Assembly (NCBI RefSeq): GCF_016428905.1 | Contig: NZ_JAELTQ010000014.1 | Span: forward strand, 1-64,000 | DNA: 64,000 nt | Reading direction: 5' to 3' | Origin: Dyella sp. ASV24 | GTDB taxonomy: Bacteria > Pseudomonadota > Gammaproteobacteria > Xanthomonadales > Rhodanobacteraceae | Shown here: one piece after another, positions 42,952 through 52,684 of the stretch | Position numbering within the stretch: position 1 is the stretch's first letter | How the letters are laid out: each line of letters begins with the position of its first letter | Position numbers and translations under genes: made by a program | Notes under the pieces: generated by a model | Database searches by the model: none | Seen by the model: only the letters and a program-made list of their open reading frames with translations | Told to the model about the DNA's origin: nothing

Positions 42952-43347
42952 TCAGCGCCAGGATCCGCCGTTGTGCAGCATGGCGGCGAACACCGCGCCG
43001 TAGAAGATCAACGCCAGGACCCACAAGGCGATGCCGACGATCATCATCACGCCCTGGATCACGAAGAAGCTGCGCAGTTTGGTCAAGGCTTCCTTCATGG
43101 CGGCTACGTCACCGCTGACTTGGGCGCGTTCGAGGGCGCCGGCGGACTGCAACAGCAGCACGCCGATCCAGATCGGCAGCCACGCGATGATGATGCCGAC
43201 GATGGTGATGGCGTAGAGGGCACCACCGATAATGAACACGATGCCCAGAAACTTCATCCAACCCTTGCCGGAAGCGAGGGGCTGGATCAGGTCCTGGATA
43301 GAGTGGTTGGAAGGGGCATTGCCCAGCGAGGAATACGAGTCGGACAT
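42952..43347 (-). CDS. DUF5362 family membrane protein
   Basis: The 131-residue protein has a soluble N-terminus and two pairs of hydrophobic helices (residues ~32-66 and ~95-122), with the DUF5362 feel of GKGWMKFLGIVFIIGGALYAIT and LLLQSAGALERA. The function is unknown. It interrupts the tyrosine block on the opposite strand and diverges from hmgA. Confidence 0.75.
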   Translation of the reverse strand: MSDSYSSLGNAPSNHSIQDLIQPLASGKGWMKFLGIVFIIGGALYAITIVGIIIAWLPIWIGVLLLQSAGALERAQVSGDVAAMKEALTKLRSFFVIQGVMMIVGIALWVLALIFYGAVFAAMLHNGGSWR

Positions 43348-43488
43348 GCGGTTTCCTTGTGATGTTGTTGCAATAGACGAACAACGCCTCGTCCTTGGGG
43401 TGAGGCGGCCAACGGTTGTAAGGCAAGAGTAATAGGATCGCGAGGGGCGTGTGATGCCCCCCGCACTCGGGCAGATCGCGGAGCTTCC

Positions 43489-44787
43489 ATGTCAGCCAGC
43501 AAGCAGCAGTATCAGTCAGGTTTCGCCAACGAATTCGCCACCGAGGCCTTGCCCGGGGTGCTGCCCGAAGGGCAGAACTCGCCGCAGCAGGCGGCCCATG
43601 GGCTCTACGCCGAGCAGATCTCTGGCTCGGCCTTCACTGCGCCGCGCCACAGCAACCGGCGCAGCTGGCTGTACCGCATCCGCCCGGCGGCCATGCATCA
43701 CCCGTTCGAGGCGATGCCGGGCGGCAGCTTCCACAACCGCTTCAACGAGGTACCGGCCAACCCGAACCAGTTGCGCTGGAGCCCGTTCCCGCTGCCCACC
43801 GAACCCACCGACTTCATCGACGGTCTGTTCACCGTGGCTGGCAATGGCAGCGCGGCGGACCAGACCGGTGTAGGCATCCATGTCTATACCGCCAACCGCT
43901 CCATGAAGGGCCGCTTCTTCTACAACGCGGATGGCGAGCTGCTGATCGTGCCCCAGCATGGGCGTCTGAAGCTGGCTACCGAAATGGGTGTCATCGAGCT
44001 GGAGCCGCTGGAGATCGCGGTGATCCCGCGCGGCGTGCGTTTCCGCGTAGAGCTGCTCGACGACACGGCGCGCGGCTATATCGCGGAGAACTTCGGTGCG
44101 TTGCTGCGTCTGCCCGACCTTGGCCCCATTGGCAGCAACGGTCTGGCCAACCCGCGTGACTTCCTCACCCCCGAGGCCACCTACGAAGACGTGGAAGGCA
44201 AGTTCGAATTGGTTGCCAAGTTCGGCGGCAACCTGTGGCGTGCCGATATCGATCACTCGCCGCTGGACGTGGTCGGCTGGCATGGCAACTACGCGCCGTA
44301 CAAGTACGACCTGCGCCGCTTCAATACCATCGGCTCGATCAGCTTCGATCACCCCGATCCGAGCATCTTCCTCGTGCTGCATTCGCCGAGCGATACGGAT
44401 GGCGTGAGCAACATGGATTTCGTGATCTTCCCGCCGCGCTGGCTGGTGGCGCAGCACACGTTCCGCCCGCCGTGGTTCCACCGCAATATCGCGAGCGAGT
44501 TCATGGGGCTGATCACCGGTGCGTATGACGCCAAGGCTGAGGGTTTTTCGCCGGGCGGCGCTTCACTGCACAACTGCATGAGCGGGCATGGCCCGGATGC
44601 GGCGACCTATGAGAAGGCGTCCACCCGCGACCTTTCGGAGCCGGATGTGATTACCGGCACGATGGCCTTCATGTTCGAGACTCGTCGCGTGATCCAGCCG
44701 ACCAAGCAGGCGCTGGCGCTGCCGGAGCTGCAGGGCAATTACTACGAGTGCTGGCAGGGTATCCACAAGCATTTCACGGGCAAATAA
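43489..44787 (+). CDS. hmgA: homogentisate 1,2-dioxygenase
   Basis: The 432-residue iron dioxygenase opens homogentisate to maleylacetoacetate. It shows the family's [19 protein letters not shown] start and the C-terminal cupin with [18 protein letters not shown] (iron His and Glu) and [17 protein letters not shown] (His). Length matches bacterial HmgA. GGAGCTTCC lies before the ATG. Confidence 0.96.
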   Translation: MSASKQQYQSGFANEFATEALPGVLPEGQNSPQQAAHGLYAEQISGSAFTAPRHSNRRSWLYRIRPAAMHHPFEAMPGGSFHNRFNEVPANPNQLRWSPFPLPTEPTDFIDGLFTVAGNGSAADQTGVGIHVYTANRSMKGRFFYNADGELLIVPQHGRLKLATEMGVIELEPLEIAVIPRGVRFRVELLDDTARGYIAENFGALLRLPDLGPIGSNGLANPRDFLTPEATYEDVEGKFELVAKFGGNLWRADIDHSPLDVVGWHGNYAPYKYDLRRFNTIGSISFDHPDPSIFLVLHSPSDTDGVSNMDFVIFPPRWLVAQHTFRPPWFHRNIASEFMGLITGAYDAKAEGFSPGGASLHNCMSGHGPDAATYEKASTRDLSEPDVITGTMAFMFETRRVIQPTKQALALPELQGNYYECWQGIHKHFTGK

Positions 44788-44855
44788 GTCCGGCATCGGA
44801 CCAACGATCAACACAAGATGGCAGACTGTGCCGGGCACGGTCGACGGAGCAAAGC

Positions 44856-45842
44856 ATGAAACTGGGTTCACTGAAGGAAGGCGGCCGTGACGGCACCCTG
44901 GTCGTCGTCAATCGCACGCTGACGCAGGCGGTCAAGGCCACCGGCATTGCACCGACACTGCAGGCCGCGCTGGACGACTGGTCGCGCACGGCGCCGCGCC
45001 TCAATGCGCTGTACGAGGAATTGAACGCGGGTACCGCGAATGGTGCGTTCGCTCTCGACATGACCGCGCTGGCCGCGCCGCTGCCGCGCGCGTATGAGTT
45101 TGTCGACGGCAGTGCGTACCTGCCGCACGTGGAGCGCGTACGTCGCGCGCGCGGTGCGGAAGTGCCGGAGTCGTTCTACGTCGACCCGCTGATGTATCAG
45201 GCGACTAGCGCCGGCTTCCTTGGCCCCCGCGATCCGGTGGTGGTGCCGAGCGAGGACTACGGCATCGATCTAGAAGCCGAGGTGGTGGTGATTACCGACG
45301 ACGTGCCGATGGCGGTGACGCCGGCGCAGGCCGCTTCGCACATCCAACTGGTCGGCCTGGTCAACGATGTTTCGCTGCGCAACCTGATTCCGGGCGAGCT
45401 CGCCAAGGGTTTCGGCTTTCTGCAGTCCAAGCCGCGCTCCGCATTGTCGCCGGTGTTTGTGACGCCCGACGAACTGGGCGATGCATGGAAGGACGAGAAG
45501 CTGCATTTGCCGATGCGCACCTGGCTTAACGGCCAGTGGTTCGGTGAGGCCGAGTGTGGCGTCGATATGCAGTTCAACTTCGCGCAATTGGTGGCGCACG
45601 CTGCCAAGTCGCGTCCGTTGACCGCCGGCACCATCGTTGGCTCGGGCACCATTGCCAACGAGGACACCAGCAAGGGTGCTTCGTGCCTGGCTGAGCAGCG
45701 CACCGTGGAAACCCTGCGTGACGGCAAGCCGTCCACGCCGTTCCTGTCGTTCGGGAACAGTCTGCGCATCGACGTGACCGATGCTGCGGGGGCGTCCATC
45801 TTCGGCGCCATCGAGCAAACCATCGCGCCGCTCAAGAAGTAA
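44856..45842 (+). CDS. fumarylacetoacetate hydrolase family protein
   Basis: The 328-residue protein has the FAH catalytic core: DLEAEVVVITDDVP (metal-binding Glu/Asp region), GLVNDVSLRNLIPGELAKGFGF and TIVGSGTIANED. It follows hmgA by 68 bases and would split fumarylacetoacetate to fumarate and acetoacetate, ending tyrosine breakdown. The maleylacetoacetate isomerase gene usually between or beside these is absent here. ATG 44856 follows CGGAGCAAAGC. Confidence 0.9.
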   Translation: MKLGSLKEGGRDGTLVVVNRTLTQAVKATGIAPTLQAALDDWSRTAPRLNALYEELNAGTANGAFALDMTALAAPLPRAYEFVDGSAYLPHVERVRRARGAEVPESFYVDPLMYQATSAGFLGPRDPVVVPSEDYGIDLEAEVVVITDDVPMAVTPAQAASHIQLVGLVNDVSLRNLIPGELAKGFGFLQSKPRSALSPVFVTPDELGDAWKDEKLHLPMRTWLNGQWFGEAECGVDMQFNFAQLVAHAAKSRPLTAGTIVGSGTIANEDTSKGASCLAEQRTVETLRDGKPSTPFLSFGNSLRIDVTDAAGASIFGAIEQTIAPLKK

Positions 45843-45911
45843 ACGACATCGGATCGCCACCGTGGGCAGGGTAGAGCCCGCCCGCGGTGGCGTACGAATT
45901 GTCGCAGAGTC

Positions 45912-45925
45912 CTGATGGGCATCAG
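45912..45925. promoter_or_regulatory. FNR/Anr-like box upstream of hemN
   Basis: CTGATGGGCATCAG is a perfect palindrome containing the TGAT-N4-ATCA core of the FNR consensus (TTGAT-N4-ATCAA), with C/G instead of T/A at the outer bases. It lies 35 bases before the hemN start, and an fnr gene with all cluster cysteines is immediately downstream of hemN. Confidence 0.6.
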
Positions 45926-45960
45926 CTTCGTCGTTCGCCGCCGCCGCGATACTGCCGCGC

Positions 45961-47361
45961 ATGCGCACGAACATCATCGTTCCGGAATTCGATCCCGCAC
46001 TCGTTGCCCGTTATGACGTGCCCGGTCCTCGCTATACGAGCTATCCGACGGCACCGCAGTTCCACACCGGCTTTGATGAGGCCGCATACCGTGCGGCGGC
46101 CATTGCCTCCAATGAAGCTGCATCGCCTCGGCCCTTATCGCTCTATGTGCACGTGCCGTTCTGCTTCAGTCCATGCTTTTACTGTGGCTGCACGCGGATC
46201 ATCACGCGTGACGTGACGCGCGCCGATGATTATCTCGACGTGCTGCGGCGCGAGATCGCCCTCACGGGTTCGCTGTTCGATCGCCATCGCCCCTTGCTGC
46301 AGCTCCATCTCGGTGGTGGTACCCCGAACTTCCTGGATGCACCGCGCATGGCACGGCTGGTGGCCGCCCTCGAAGGGCATTTTTCTTATCGCCGGGATGG
46401 CGTTCGCGAGTACGGCATCGAGATCGATCCGCGCTATGCAGATGGCCGGTATGTGCGCGATCTGGCGGCCCTTGGCTTCAATCGCCTGTCGGTAGGTATT
46501 CAGGATTTCGATCCGGAGGTGCAGGCCGCCGTCAATCGCATCCAAAGTGTGGAGCAGACACGCGAGGTGATCGATGCGGCGCGCGATGCGAGCTACGGCT
46601 CGGTCAGCGTGGACTTGATCTATGGCCTGCCGCGCCAGACGCTCGATGGCTTCCAACGCACACTCGAGCAGGTGATCGAACTCGCGCCTGACCGCGTGGC
46701 GGTCTATGGCTACGCCCATCTGCCGCACTTGTTCAAGGCGCAACACCAGATCGACGATGAAGACTTGCCCGATCCGGCCACACGCCTGGCGTTGTTCGGT
46801 GCAGCCTTCCGTGCGCTGTGCGAGGCAGGTTACGTTTACATCGGCATGGATCATTTCGCACGTGCCGAGGACGAACTGGTCCGTGCGCAACAGGCGGGCA
46901 CGTTGCAACGGAACTTCCAAGGCTATTCCACGCATGGCGATTGCGACATCGTTGGCCTTGGCGTGAGCGCGATCAGTCGCGTTGGCGACACGTATAGTCA
47001 GAACGCACGTGACCTTCTGGGCTATGAAGCAGCACTGGCGGCGGGACGCCTGCCGGTCAACCGCGGTATTCGCTTGAGCAGTGACGATCTATTGCGTCGA
47101 TCAGTGATTGGGGAGTTGATGTGTCACGGCCAGATCGACATGCAGCGATTCGCAGAAGGAAAGGGTTTTCGGTTCGATGACGCCTTCGCCTCTGAGCTGG
47201 AACGCTTGGGTCAGTGTGTCAGTGATGGGCTTGTTGAGCTGGATGCCAACGTTATTCGCGTCACGCCGCGCGGCAGGCTTTTGCTGCGCAACGTTGCGAT
47301 GTGCTTCGACGCCTATCTTGGCCGGTCATTGGAAGCGCCGCGCTACTCGCGCACGATCTGA
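45961..47361 (+). CDS. hemN: oxygen-independent coproporphyrinogen III oxidase
   Basis: The 466-residue radical SAM enzyme makes protoporphyrinogen without oxygen. The cluster motif is PFCFSPCFYCGC (Cys68, Cys72, Cys75, plus Cys77 as in HemN), followed by LHLGGGTPNFL and GYSTHGDCD. An FNR-like box lies just upstream and the fnr gene starts 12 bases after its stop, so the pair is likely one anaerobically induced unit that supplies heme for respiration. Confidence 0.95.
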   Translation: MRTNIIVPEFDPALVARYDVPGPRYTSYPTAPQFHTGFDEAAYRAAAIASNEAASPRPLSLYVHVPFCFSPCFYCGCTRIITRDVTRADDYLDVLRREIALTGSLFDRHRPLLQLHLGGGTPNFLDAPRMARLVAALEGHFSYRRDGVREYGIEIDPRYADGRYVRDLAALGFNRLSVGIQDFDPEVQAAVNRIQSVEQTREVIDAARDASYGSVSVDLIYGLPRQTLDGFQRTLEQVIELAPDRVAVYGYAHLPHLFKAQHQIDDEDLPDPATRLALFGAAFRALCEAGYVYIGMDHFARAEDELVRAQQAGTLQRNFQGYSTHGDCDIVGLGVSAISRVGDTYSQNARDLLGYEAALAAGRLPVNRGIRLSSDDLLRRSVIGELMCHGQIDMQRFAEGKGFRFDDAFASELERLGQCVSDGLVELDANVIRVTPRGRLLLRNVAMCFDAYLGRSLEAPRYSRTI

Positions 47362-47373
47362 CGGCTGCGGCAC

Positions 47374-48141
47374 ATGATCGAAGGCTACGATATCCCGGTG
47401 GTAGATACGGATACGCCATCGGTGTGCTTGCCCGACGATGGCGACGCCATGCGTTTCTGTAGTGCCTGCGCTTTCTCCGAGGCATGCCTGTCGGTAGGCT
47501 ACGGTAAAGCGGAGCTCTATCAGTTGCATTGCCTGGTGGAGCATGTCGGCCCGATTCGTGGCGGGGCGTATGCATTCCGTATGGGCGATCCATTCCGTGC
47601 CATCTACGCGGTGCGGTCCGGCTTGGTAAAGACATGCGCATTCGATGCCGAAGGCCGGGAGCAAGTGTTGGGTTTCTATCTACCCGGCGAGGTGGTGGGA
47701 CTCAATGGCATCTACCCGGATCGCCTCCCCTGCGATGCCGTGGCGCTTGAGTCGACCCAGTTCTGCCGTTTCTCCTTTTCTGCGATGAGCGCGCTGGCTG
47801 CGCGCCTGCCCGCCCTGCAACAGCATCTTTTTCGCCTGCTCAGCAAGGAGCTTGGTACGACAGCGCAGTTGGCGGCCGATCACTCTTCGGACGAGCGTGT
47901 TGCCATGTTTCTACTTGATCTTGGTGATCGTTACGCAGCACGTGGTTTTTCAGGTGAGCAGTTTCGCCTCAGCATGTCGCGAAGTGACATTGCCAACTAT
48001 CTGCGTCTTGCGCCGGAAACGGTCAGCCGCGTGCTTGGCCGATTACGCGGGCATGGTGTCATTGATATAGACGGCCGCATGGTTGTTCTGCGCGATCGGA
48101 TGGCGCTGCGCGCACTGGCATTGGGAACAGCGCCCTGTTGA
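47374..48141 (+). CDS. fnr: FNR-type oxygen-sensing regulator
   Basis: The 255-residue Crp/Fnr regulator has the four [4Fe-4S] cysteines at Cys29, Cys32, Cys38 and Cys131 (the last in STQFCRFSF, equivalent to E. coli Cys122), a cyclic-nucleotide-type beta roll and a helix-turn-helix MSRSDIANYLRLAPETVSRVLGRLR, whose E--SR recognition residues predict binding to TTGAT half sites. It probably activates hemN, and perhaps nirK downstream, under low oxygen. Confidence 0.93.
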   Translation: MIEGYDIPVVDTDTPSVCLPDDGDAMRFCSACAFSEACLSVGYGKAELYQLHCLVEHVGPIRGGAYAFRMGDPFRAIYAVRSGLVKTCAFDAEGREQVLGFYLPGEVVGLNGIYPDRLPCDAVALESTQFCRFSFSAMSALAARLPALQQHLFRLLSKELGTTAQLAADHSSDERVAMFLLDLGDRYAARGFSGEQFRLSMSRSDIANYLRLAPETVSRVLGRLRGHGVIDIDGRMVVLRDRMALRALALGTAPC

Positions 48142-48249
48142 TCGTGGCGCTTTGACGCAGTTGAGCTCTCGTGATGTCCGTTCTGACTTTGGTCAAGCCT
48201 GAAATCAAGGCGCTCCTTAGGCTGACCCGGCCACTACAGGGAGAGTTAC

Positions 48250-49767
48250 ATGTCACGTCTGATACCCATCATGCTTCTGGCGGCGGGCCTGTTACCTGCA
48301 AACCTTCTTGCTGCGGGTGCAAAGGGGGTACCGGCACCCGCCACGGGCAAAGCGGGTGCGGTAAGTACCGCGCTAGTGCCAGGGGATCTTGGTGTGCCAC
48401 AGGGCGAACCCATTCACGCCGTGCTGGGCATCCCACCTAACGTTCCACCGCCGATTAACCGCAACTATCCGGCCAAAGTGATCGTGGAGCTGGAGGTCGT
48501 CGAGAAGGAGATGCCGATCTCCGAAGGCGTCACCTATACCTATTGGACGTTTGGCGGCACGGTGCCTGGAAGCTTTATCCGCGTGCGGCAGGGCGACACG
48601 GTGGAGTTCCACCTGAAGAATGCGCCCGACAACAAGATGCCGCACAACATCGACCTGCATGGCGTCACGGGTCCGGGTGGTGGTGCAGCATCCAGTTTCA
48701 CAGCGCCCGGACACGAATCCCAGTTCACCTTCAAAGCACTCAACGCTGGGCTTTACGTCTACCACTGCGCGACAGCGCCTGTTGGTATGCATGTTGCCAA
48801 TGGCATGTATGGCCTGATCCTTATTGAGCCACAGGAAGGGCTGCCCAAGGTGGATCACGAGTACTACGTGATGCAGGGTGATTTCTACACAACGGGCAAG
48901 TATCGTGAGAAAGGCCACCAGCCGTTCGACATGGATGCGGCCATCGCCGAGCACCCGACCTATGTGCTGTTCAACGGACGAGAAGGATCACTGACCGGCG
49001 ACCATGCGCTAAGCGCGAAGGTCGGCGAGACGGTCCGCCTGTTCGTGGGTAACGGCGGGCCCAACCTGGTGTCGAGTTTCCATGTGATCGGCGAGATCTT
49101 CGACAAGGTGTACTACGAGGGCGGTACCCACGCACAGGAGAATGTGCAGACCACGCTCATTCCGGCGGGCGGCGCGATGATGGCCGAGTTTCGCGTCGAC
49201 GTGCCAGGCACCTATGTGCTGGTCGATCACTCGATCTTCCGCGCCTTCAACAAGGGGGCGCTCGGCATGCTGAAAGTGGACGGACCGGAGAACAAGGCGA
49301 TCTACTCTGGCAAGGAAGTGGACTCCGTGTATCTGGGGGATCGCGCTGGGGACAACCTCCATGCCGTCGCTGTCGCAGCAAAAGCCAACGCGAGTGGCAC
49401 GCTGAGCAAGGACGAACAGATCAAGGCAGGACAGCAGCTGTTCGAGGGTACGTGCTCGGTTTGTCATCAGAGCAATGGTGAAGGCATGTCCGGCGTGTTT
49501 CCCCCGCTGGCGAAGTCGGACTATCTCGCCAAGCTCTCCAAGGATCGACTCATCTCCATTCCCCTGCATGGGCTCACGGGCACGGTCACCGTCAACGGCA
49601 AGGACTACAACTCGGTGATGCCGCCTATGTCGCAACTGACGGATGACGAAGTGGCCAACATCCTCACCTACGTGCTCAACAGTTGGAGTAATGCGGGAGG
49701 GCAGGTGAGCAAAGAGGAGGTCGGCAAGGTCAGGGCGCAACCTGCCGCTGCCGGAGATGGTCACTGA
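48250..49767 (+). CDS. nirK: copper nitrite reductase with C-terminal heme c domain
   Basis: The 505-residue periplasmic enzyme reduces nitrite to NO. After a signal peptide (residues 1-22) come two cupredoxin domains with type 1 Cu ligands His132, Cys173, His181, Met186 and type 2 ligands His137, His172 and His327, plus catalytic Asp135 and His278. Residues ~385-485 are a cytochrome c domain (CSVCH at 402-406, candidate axial Met in SVMPPM). This is the three-domain NirK type known from Ralstonia pickettii, in which the tethered heme feeds electrons to the copper. GGGAGAG precedes the ATG. Confidence 0.95.
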   Translation: MSRLIPIMLLAAGLLPANLLAAGAKGVPAPATGKAGAVSTALVPGDLGVPQGEPIHAVLGIPPNVPPPINRNYPAKVIVELEVVEKEMPISEGVTYTYWTFGGTVPGSFIRVRQGDTVEFHLKNAPDNKMPHNIDLHGVTGPGGGAASSFTAPGHESQFTFKALNAGLYVYHCATAPVGMHVANGMYGLILIEPQEGLPKVDHEYYVMQGDFYTTGKYREKGHQPFDMDAAIAEHPTYVLFNGREGSLTGDHALSAKVGETVRLFVGNGGPNLVSSFHVIGEIFDKVYYEGGTHAQENVQTTLIPAGGAMMAEFRVDVPGTYVLVDHSIFRAFNKGALGMLKVDGPENKAIYSGKEVDSVYLGDRAGDNLHAVAVAAKANASGTLSKDEQIKAGQQLFEGTCSVCHQSNGEGMSGVFPPLAKSDYLAKLSKDRLISIPLHGLTGTVTVNGKDYNSVMPPMSQLTDDEVANILTYVLNSWSNAGGQVSKEEVGKVRAQPAAAGDGH

Positions 49768-49776
49768 GTTGCTGTC

Positions 49777-50535
49777 GTGCGCGGCCTAATCTTCCTCGCC
49801 AGCATGCTTTGGAGCCTAGTGGCAGCGGCCGCGGATTATGTGCCGCTGCCCGGTGGCGTATTCAACAGCGTGTTGCCGGCTGATGGGCAAGCGGCACCTG
49901 CCCGCATCGCCTCCTTCGCGATGCGGACAGAGCCCGTGACGAACGAGCAGTTCCTGAGCTTCGTGCTCGCGCATCCAGCGTGGCGTAAGGGCGAGGTACC
50001 GCCTGTGCTGGCGGACGGCGGCTATCTTTCACACTGGGAAAGCGCTGTGTCACTGGGAGAGCGGGCGCTTCCGGAGCAGCCCGTGACACGGGTGAGTTGG
50101 TTTGCAGCCCGTGCCTTCTGCGAGAGCGAGGGCGCTCGACTTCCAAGCTGGTATGAGTGGGAGTATGCCGCAGCGGCGGACGCCCACCGGACGGACGCGC
50201 GGACCGACCCAGCTTGGCGTGAGCGTGTGTTGGCTTGGTACGGACGTACATCCGCCACGTCGTTGGGAGCCGTCGGTGGCGATGCGAACGTCTACGGCGT
50301 ACGTGACCTTCATGGTCTGGTATGGGAATGGGTAGATGACTTCAATGCCTTGATGGTGAGTGCGGATAGCCGCGATCAGAATGATGCGGACAAGGCGAAA
50401 TTCTGTGGCGCCGGGGCACTCGCCATGCAGCAGAAAGAGAATTACGCGACGCTGATGCGTGTAGCGATGTTGTCTGCATTGAAAGCTTCTGACACAACGC
50501 GAAACCTGGGGTTTCGCTGCGTTCGTTCACCTTGA
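49777..50535 (+). CDS. nirV: NirV-like formylglycine-enzyme family protein
   Basis: The 252-residue protein has a signal peptide (residues 1-19) and a SUMF1/formylglycine-generating-enzyme fold: PLPGGVFNSVLP, RTEPVTNEQFLSFV, PVTRVSWFAARAFCESEGARLPSWYEWEYAAA and a C-terminal NLGFRCVRS. It starts with GTG ten bases after nirK. nirV genes of this family commonly follow nirK in denitrifiers, though their exact role is not known. The catalytic cysteine pair of true FGEs is not obvious. Confidence 0.85.
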   Translation: MRGLIFLASMLWSLVAAAADYVPLPGGVFNSVLPADGQAAPARIASFAMRTEPVTNEQFLSFVLAHPAWRKGEVPPVLADGGYLSHWESAVSLGERALPEQPVTRVSWFAARAFCESEGARLPSWYEWEYAAAADAHRTDARTDPAWRERVLAWYGRTSATSLGAVGGDANVYGVRDLHGLVWEWVDDFNALMVSADSRDQNDADKAKFCGAGALAMQQKENYATLMRVAMLSALKASDTTRNLGFRCVRSP

Positions 50536-50544
50536 GGATCGATC

Positions 50545-51114
50545 ATGAAACGATGGCTTGCCCTGGTTCTTCTGCTTGTCATGACGGGTGGCGCCTTCGG
50601 TGGCTCGCCTCTTCCTGGCGATTCGGTCTATCAGTTCAATACAGGGCTGACTGATCAGAATGGCCATGTTTGGCACTGGGCCGATCGGCGCGGTCACGTA
50701 CAGATTGTTTCGATGTTCTATACGTCGTGCACGATGGTCTGCCCCATGATTGTCGACACCATGAAGCTCACGACTCTGGCTTTGGACGCGAAGGATCGTT
50801 CCCGCCTTGACCTGTTGCTGGTGAGTTTTGATACCACTCGCGACACGACAGCGGTGCTGCGCAACTATGCATCACTCCGCAAGTTGCCGGAGCCGCAGTG
50901 GACGCTTGCACGGACCGACCATGCCGGTGACATCCGGCAGATCGCTGCGCTGCTGGGTCTGCAATATCGCCAGCTACCGGACGGGGATTTCAATCATTCC
51001 AGCGAGTTGGTATTGCTCGATGCCGATGGCCGCATCGTGGCCCGGACAACCGTGATCGGTCGGGTGGATCCCGAATTTGTTCAGGCGGTCGACAAGACGC
51101 TCGCAGTCCACTGA
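50545..51114 (+). CDS. SCO1/SenC family copper protein
   Basis: The 189-residue protein has a signal peptide (residues 1-19) and a thioredoxin-like SCO domain with the copper-binding FYTSCTMVCPMIVDT (CxxxC) and a later His in FNHSSELVLLD. SCO proteins deliver copper or reduce thiols for cuproenzymes. Lying nine bases after nirV, it probably helps mature NirK. Confidence 0.88.
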   Translation: MKRWLALVLLLVMTGGAFGGSPLPGDSVYQFNTGLTDQNGHVWHWADRRGHVQIVSMFYTSCTMVCPMIVDTMKLTTLALDAKDRSRLDLLLVSFDTTRDTTAVLRNYASLRKLPEPQWTLARTDHAGDIRQIAALLGLQYRQLPDGDFNHSSELVLLDADGRIVARTTVIGRVDPEFVQAVDKTLAVH

Positions 51115-51290
51115 GCGTGTTGATCATGAATGGGATATTCATTTGACGACGATGGCATCGTATTTTCTTGCGATCCAGGCTGTCACAATGAGTGCGGGTA
51201 CGTCGCGCGATTGACGGTGATCAGGGCACTCACGGCCGCTCTTTTCGACACTGCTGGCACGTCCCAGTAGTTCATCGACAGGAGTTGTTC

Positions 51291-52520
51291 GTGAAGTGTG
51301 CATTGTCTTTTCAAACGTATTTCGCTGCGTTTGCCTTGCTTGGGTTGTCCGATGTGGCCCTCGCGCAGTCGTCGGAATCATCGGATACCGGCGTGCAGTT
51401 GGAATGGAACGCGCGATTGCGCCATGAGCAGGTGGACAACGCAGCCTACTCGCCGCACGCCTATGCCGATACGTTGCGTCTTCGGCTGGGCATACGCAGC
51501 CAGATAGGCTACGGCTGGAGTTATTTCATTGAAGGTGCCGGCACGGTGAGTGCCGGCAATCACTACAACAGTGGGGCGAACGGCCAAACGCAGTACCCCT
51601 CCATTACCGATCCCAAGGGTGCCGAACTCAATCAGGCATGGCTTGCCTGGCAGGGAGACACGGCGAGCGCCAAGGTCGGTCGACAGGAAATGACGCTCGA
51701 CAACCAGCGCTGGATTGGTACCGCCCCGTGGCGTCAGTTCGAGCAAACCTTCGATGCCGTGGCTCTGCAATGGAAGCCCGCCGCGAACTGGATCCTTAGT
51801 TATGACTGGATCAATCGCGTGAATCGCGTGGCCGGTCCGGATGCGATCAATCCACTCGCTCGTCAGCGTGACCTCAACACGCATCTGCTGCATGCGGCCT
51901 GGGGGCACGGGCGACAGCAGGTGGTCGGCTACGCCTATCTGCACAAGGATAAAGATGTCGCCACAGCGTCCACAGCAACCTACGGCGTCCGCTGGACAGG
52001 CAAACCGGCTGCCGATGGTGGTTTCGGATGGAGCGTGGAAGGGGCGCGTCAGTACGACTACGCCAATAATCCGCTGGGTTTCGCCCACAACTACTGGCTG
52101 GTTGAGCCGTCATGGACGCAATGGGGTATCACAGGCAAGCTGGGTTGGGAGTTCCTTGGCGGCAATAATCGCACCGCGCTGCAAACGCCACTGGCAAGCT
52201 TGCATGCCTTCAACGGTTGGAATGACCAGTTTACGGTGACCCCGGTGGCCGGTTTGCAGGATTACTACGCGACACTGAATGGGCCGCTGGGGACCACCGG
52301 TGTGGCACGTCGATTTGCCTGGACGGTGACGTACCACGAGTTCCGCTCGGATCGAGGCAACGCGCGTTATGGCAGCGAATGGGACGCGTCGCTGTCCTAC
52401 GTGCTGATGCCGGGACTTAATGCCTTGCTGAAAGCAGCGGACTATCGTGCGGACCAGTGGGGGCGCGATGACACTAAGCTGTGGTTGCAATTGGAGTGGA
52501 CTGGCAAGCAGCCACTTTGA
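51291..52520 (+). CDS. outer-membrane porin, alginate-export-like
   Basis: The 409-residue protein starts at GTG 51291 after CAGGAGTTGTTC, with a signal peptide (residues 1-26, VALAQ). The mature part is an all-beta barrel pattern: NARLRHEQVDNA, TLRLRLGIRSQIGYGWSYFIEGAG, ending LWLQLEWTGKQPL. It resembles the alginate_exp barrel family often found near nirK and other respiratory genes. It may admit nitrite or small anions (inference). Confidence 0.75.
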   Translation: MKCALSFQTYFAAFALLGLSDVALAQSSESSDTGVQLEWNARLRHEQVDNAAYSPHAYADTLRLRLGIRSQIGYGWSYFIEGAGTVSAGNHYNSGANGQTQYPSITDPKGAELNQAWLAWQGDTASAKVGRQEMTLDNQRWIGTAPWRQFEQTFDAVALQWKPAANWILSYDWINRVNRVAGPDAINPLARQRDLNTHLLHAAWGHGRQQVVGYAYLHKDKDVATASTATYGVRWTGKPAADGGFGWSVEGARQYDYANNPLGFAHNYWLVEPSWTQWGITGKLGWEFLGGNNRTALQTPLASLHAFNGWNDQFTVTPVAGLQDYYATLNGPLGTTGVARRFAWTVTYHEFRSDRGNARYGSEWDASLSYVLMPGLNALLKAADYRADQWGRDDTKLWLQLEWTGKQPL

Positions 52521-52684
52521 TCGCGTAAGGCCACACCGCGACACTTGGACACGCCGCGACGAAAGGGCAGGTACTGATCTGGATGGTGCAAGAGTGACAG
52601 TTGCACTCTTGCCGTTGATGCGCGTCAAGGTCTGCCTTGCGCTCACCTTCGAGACTCTCGCCTTTCCCAACTGGCGAACGTTTC

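Noticed and set aside
48142-48249. FNR box before nirK
   Set aside because: TTGAC and TTGGTCAAG fragments are present but no TTGAT-N4-ATCAA spacing; match too weak to list.
51120-51150. TTGATCATGAAT and the TGAATGGGATATTCA inverted repeat before the porin gene as an FNR site
   Set aside because: The second half-site does not fit, and short AT-rich palindromes are expected by chance.
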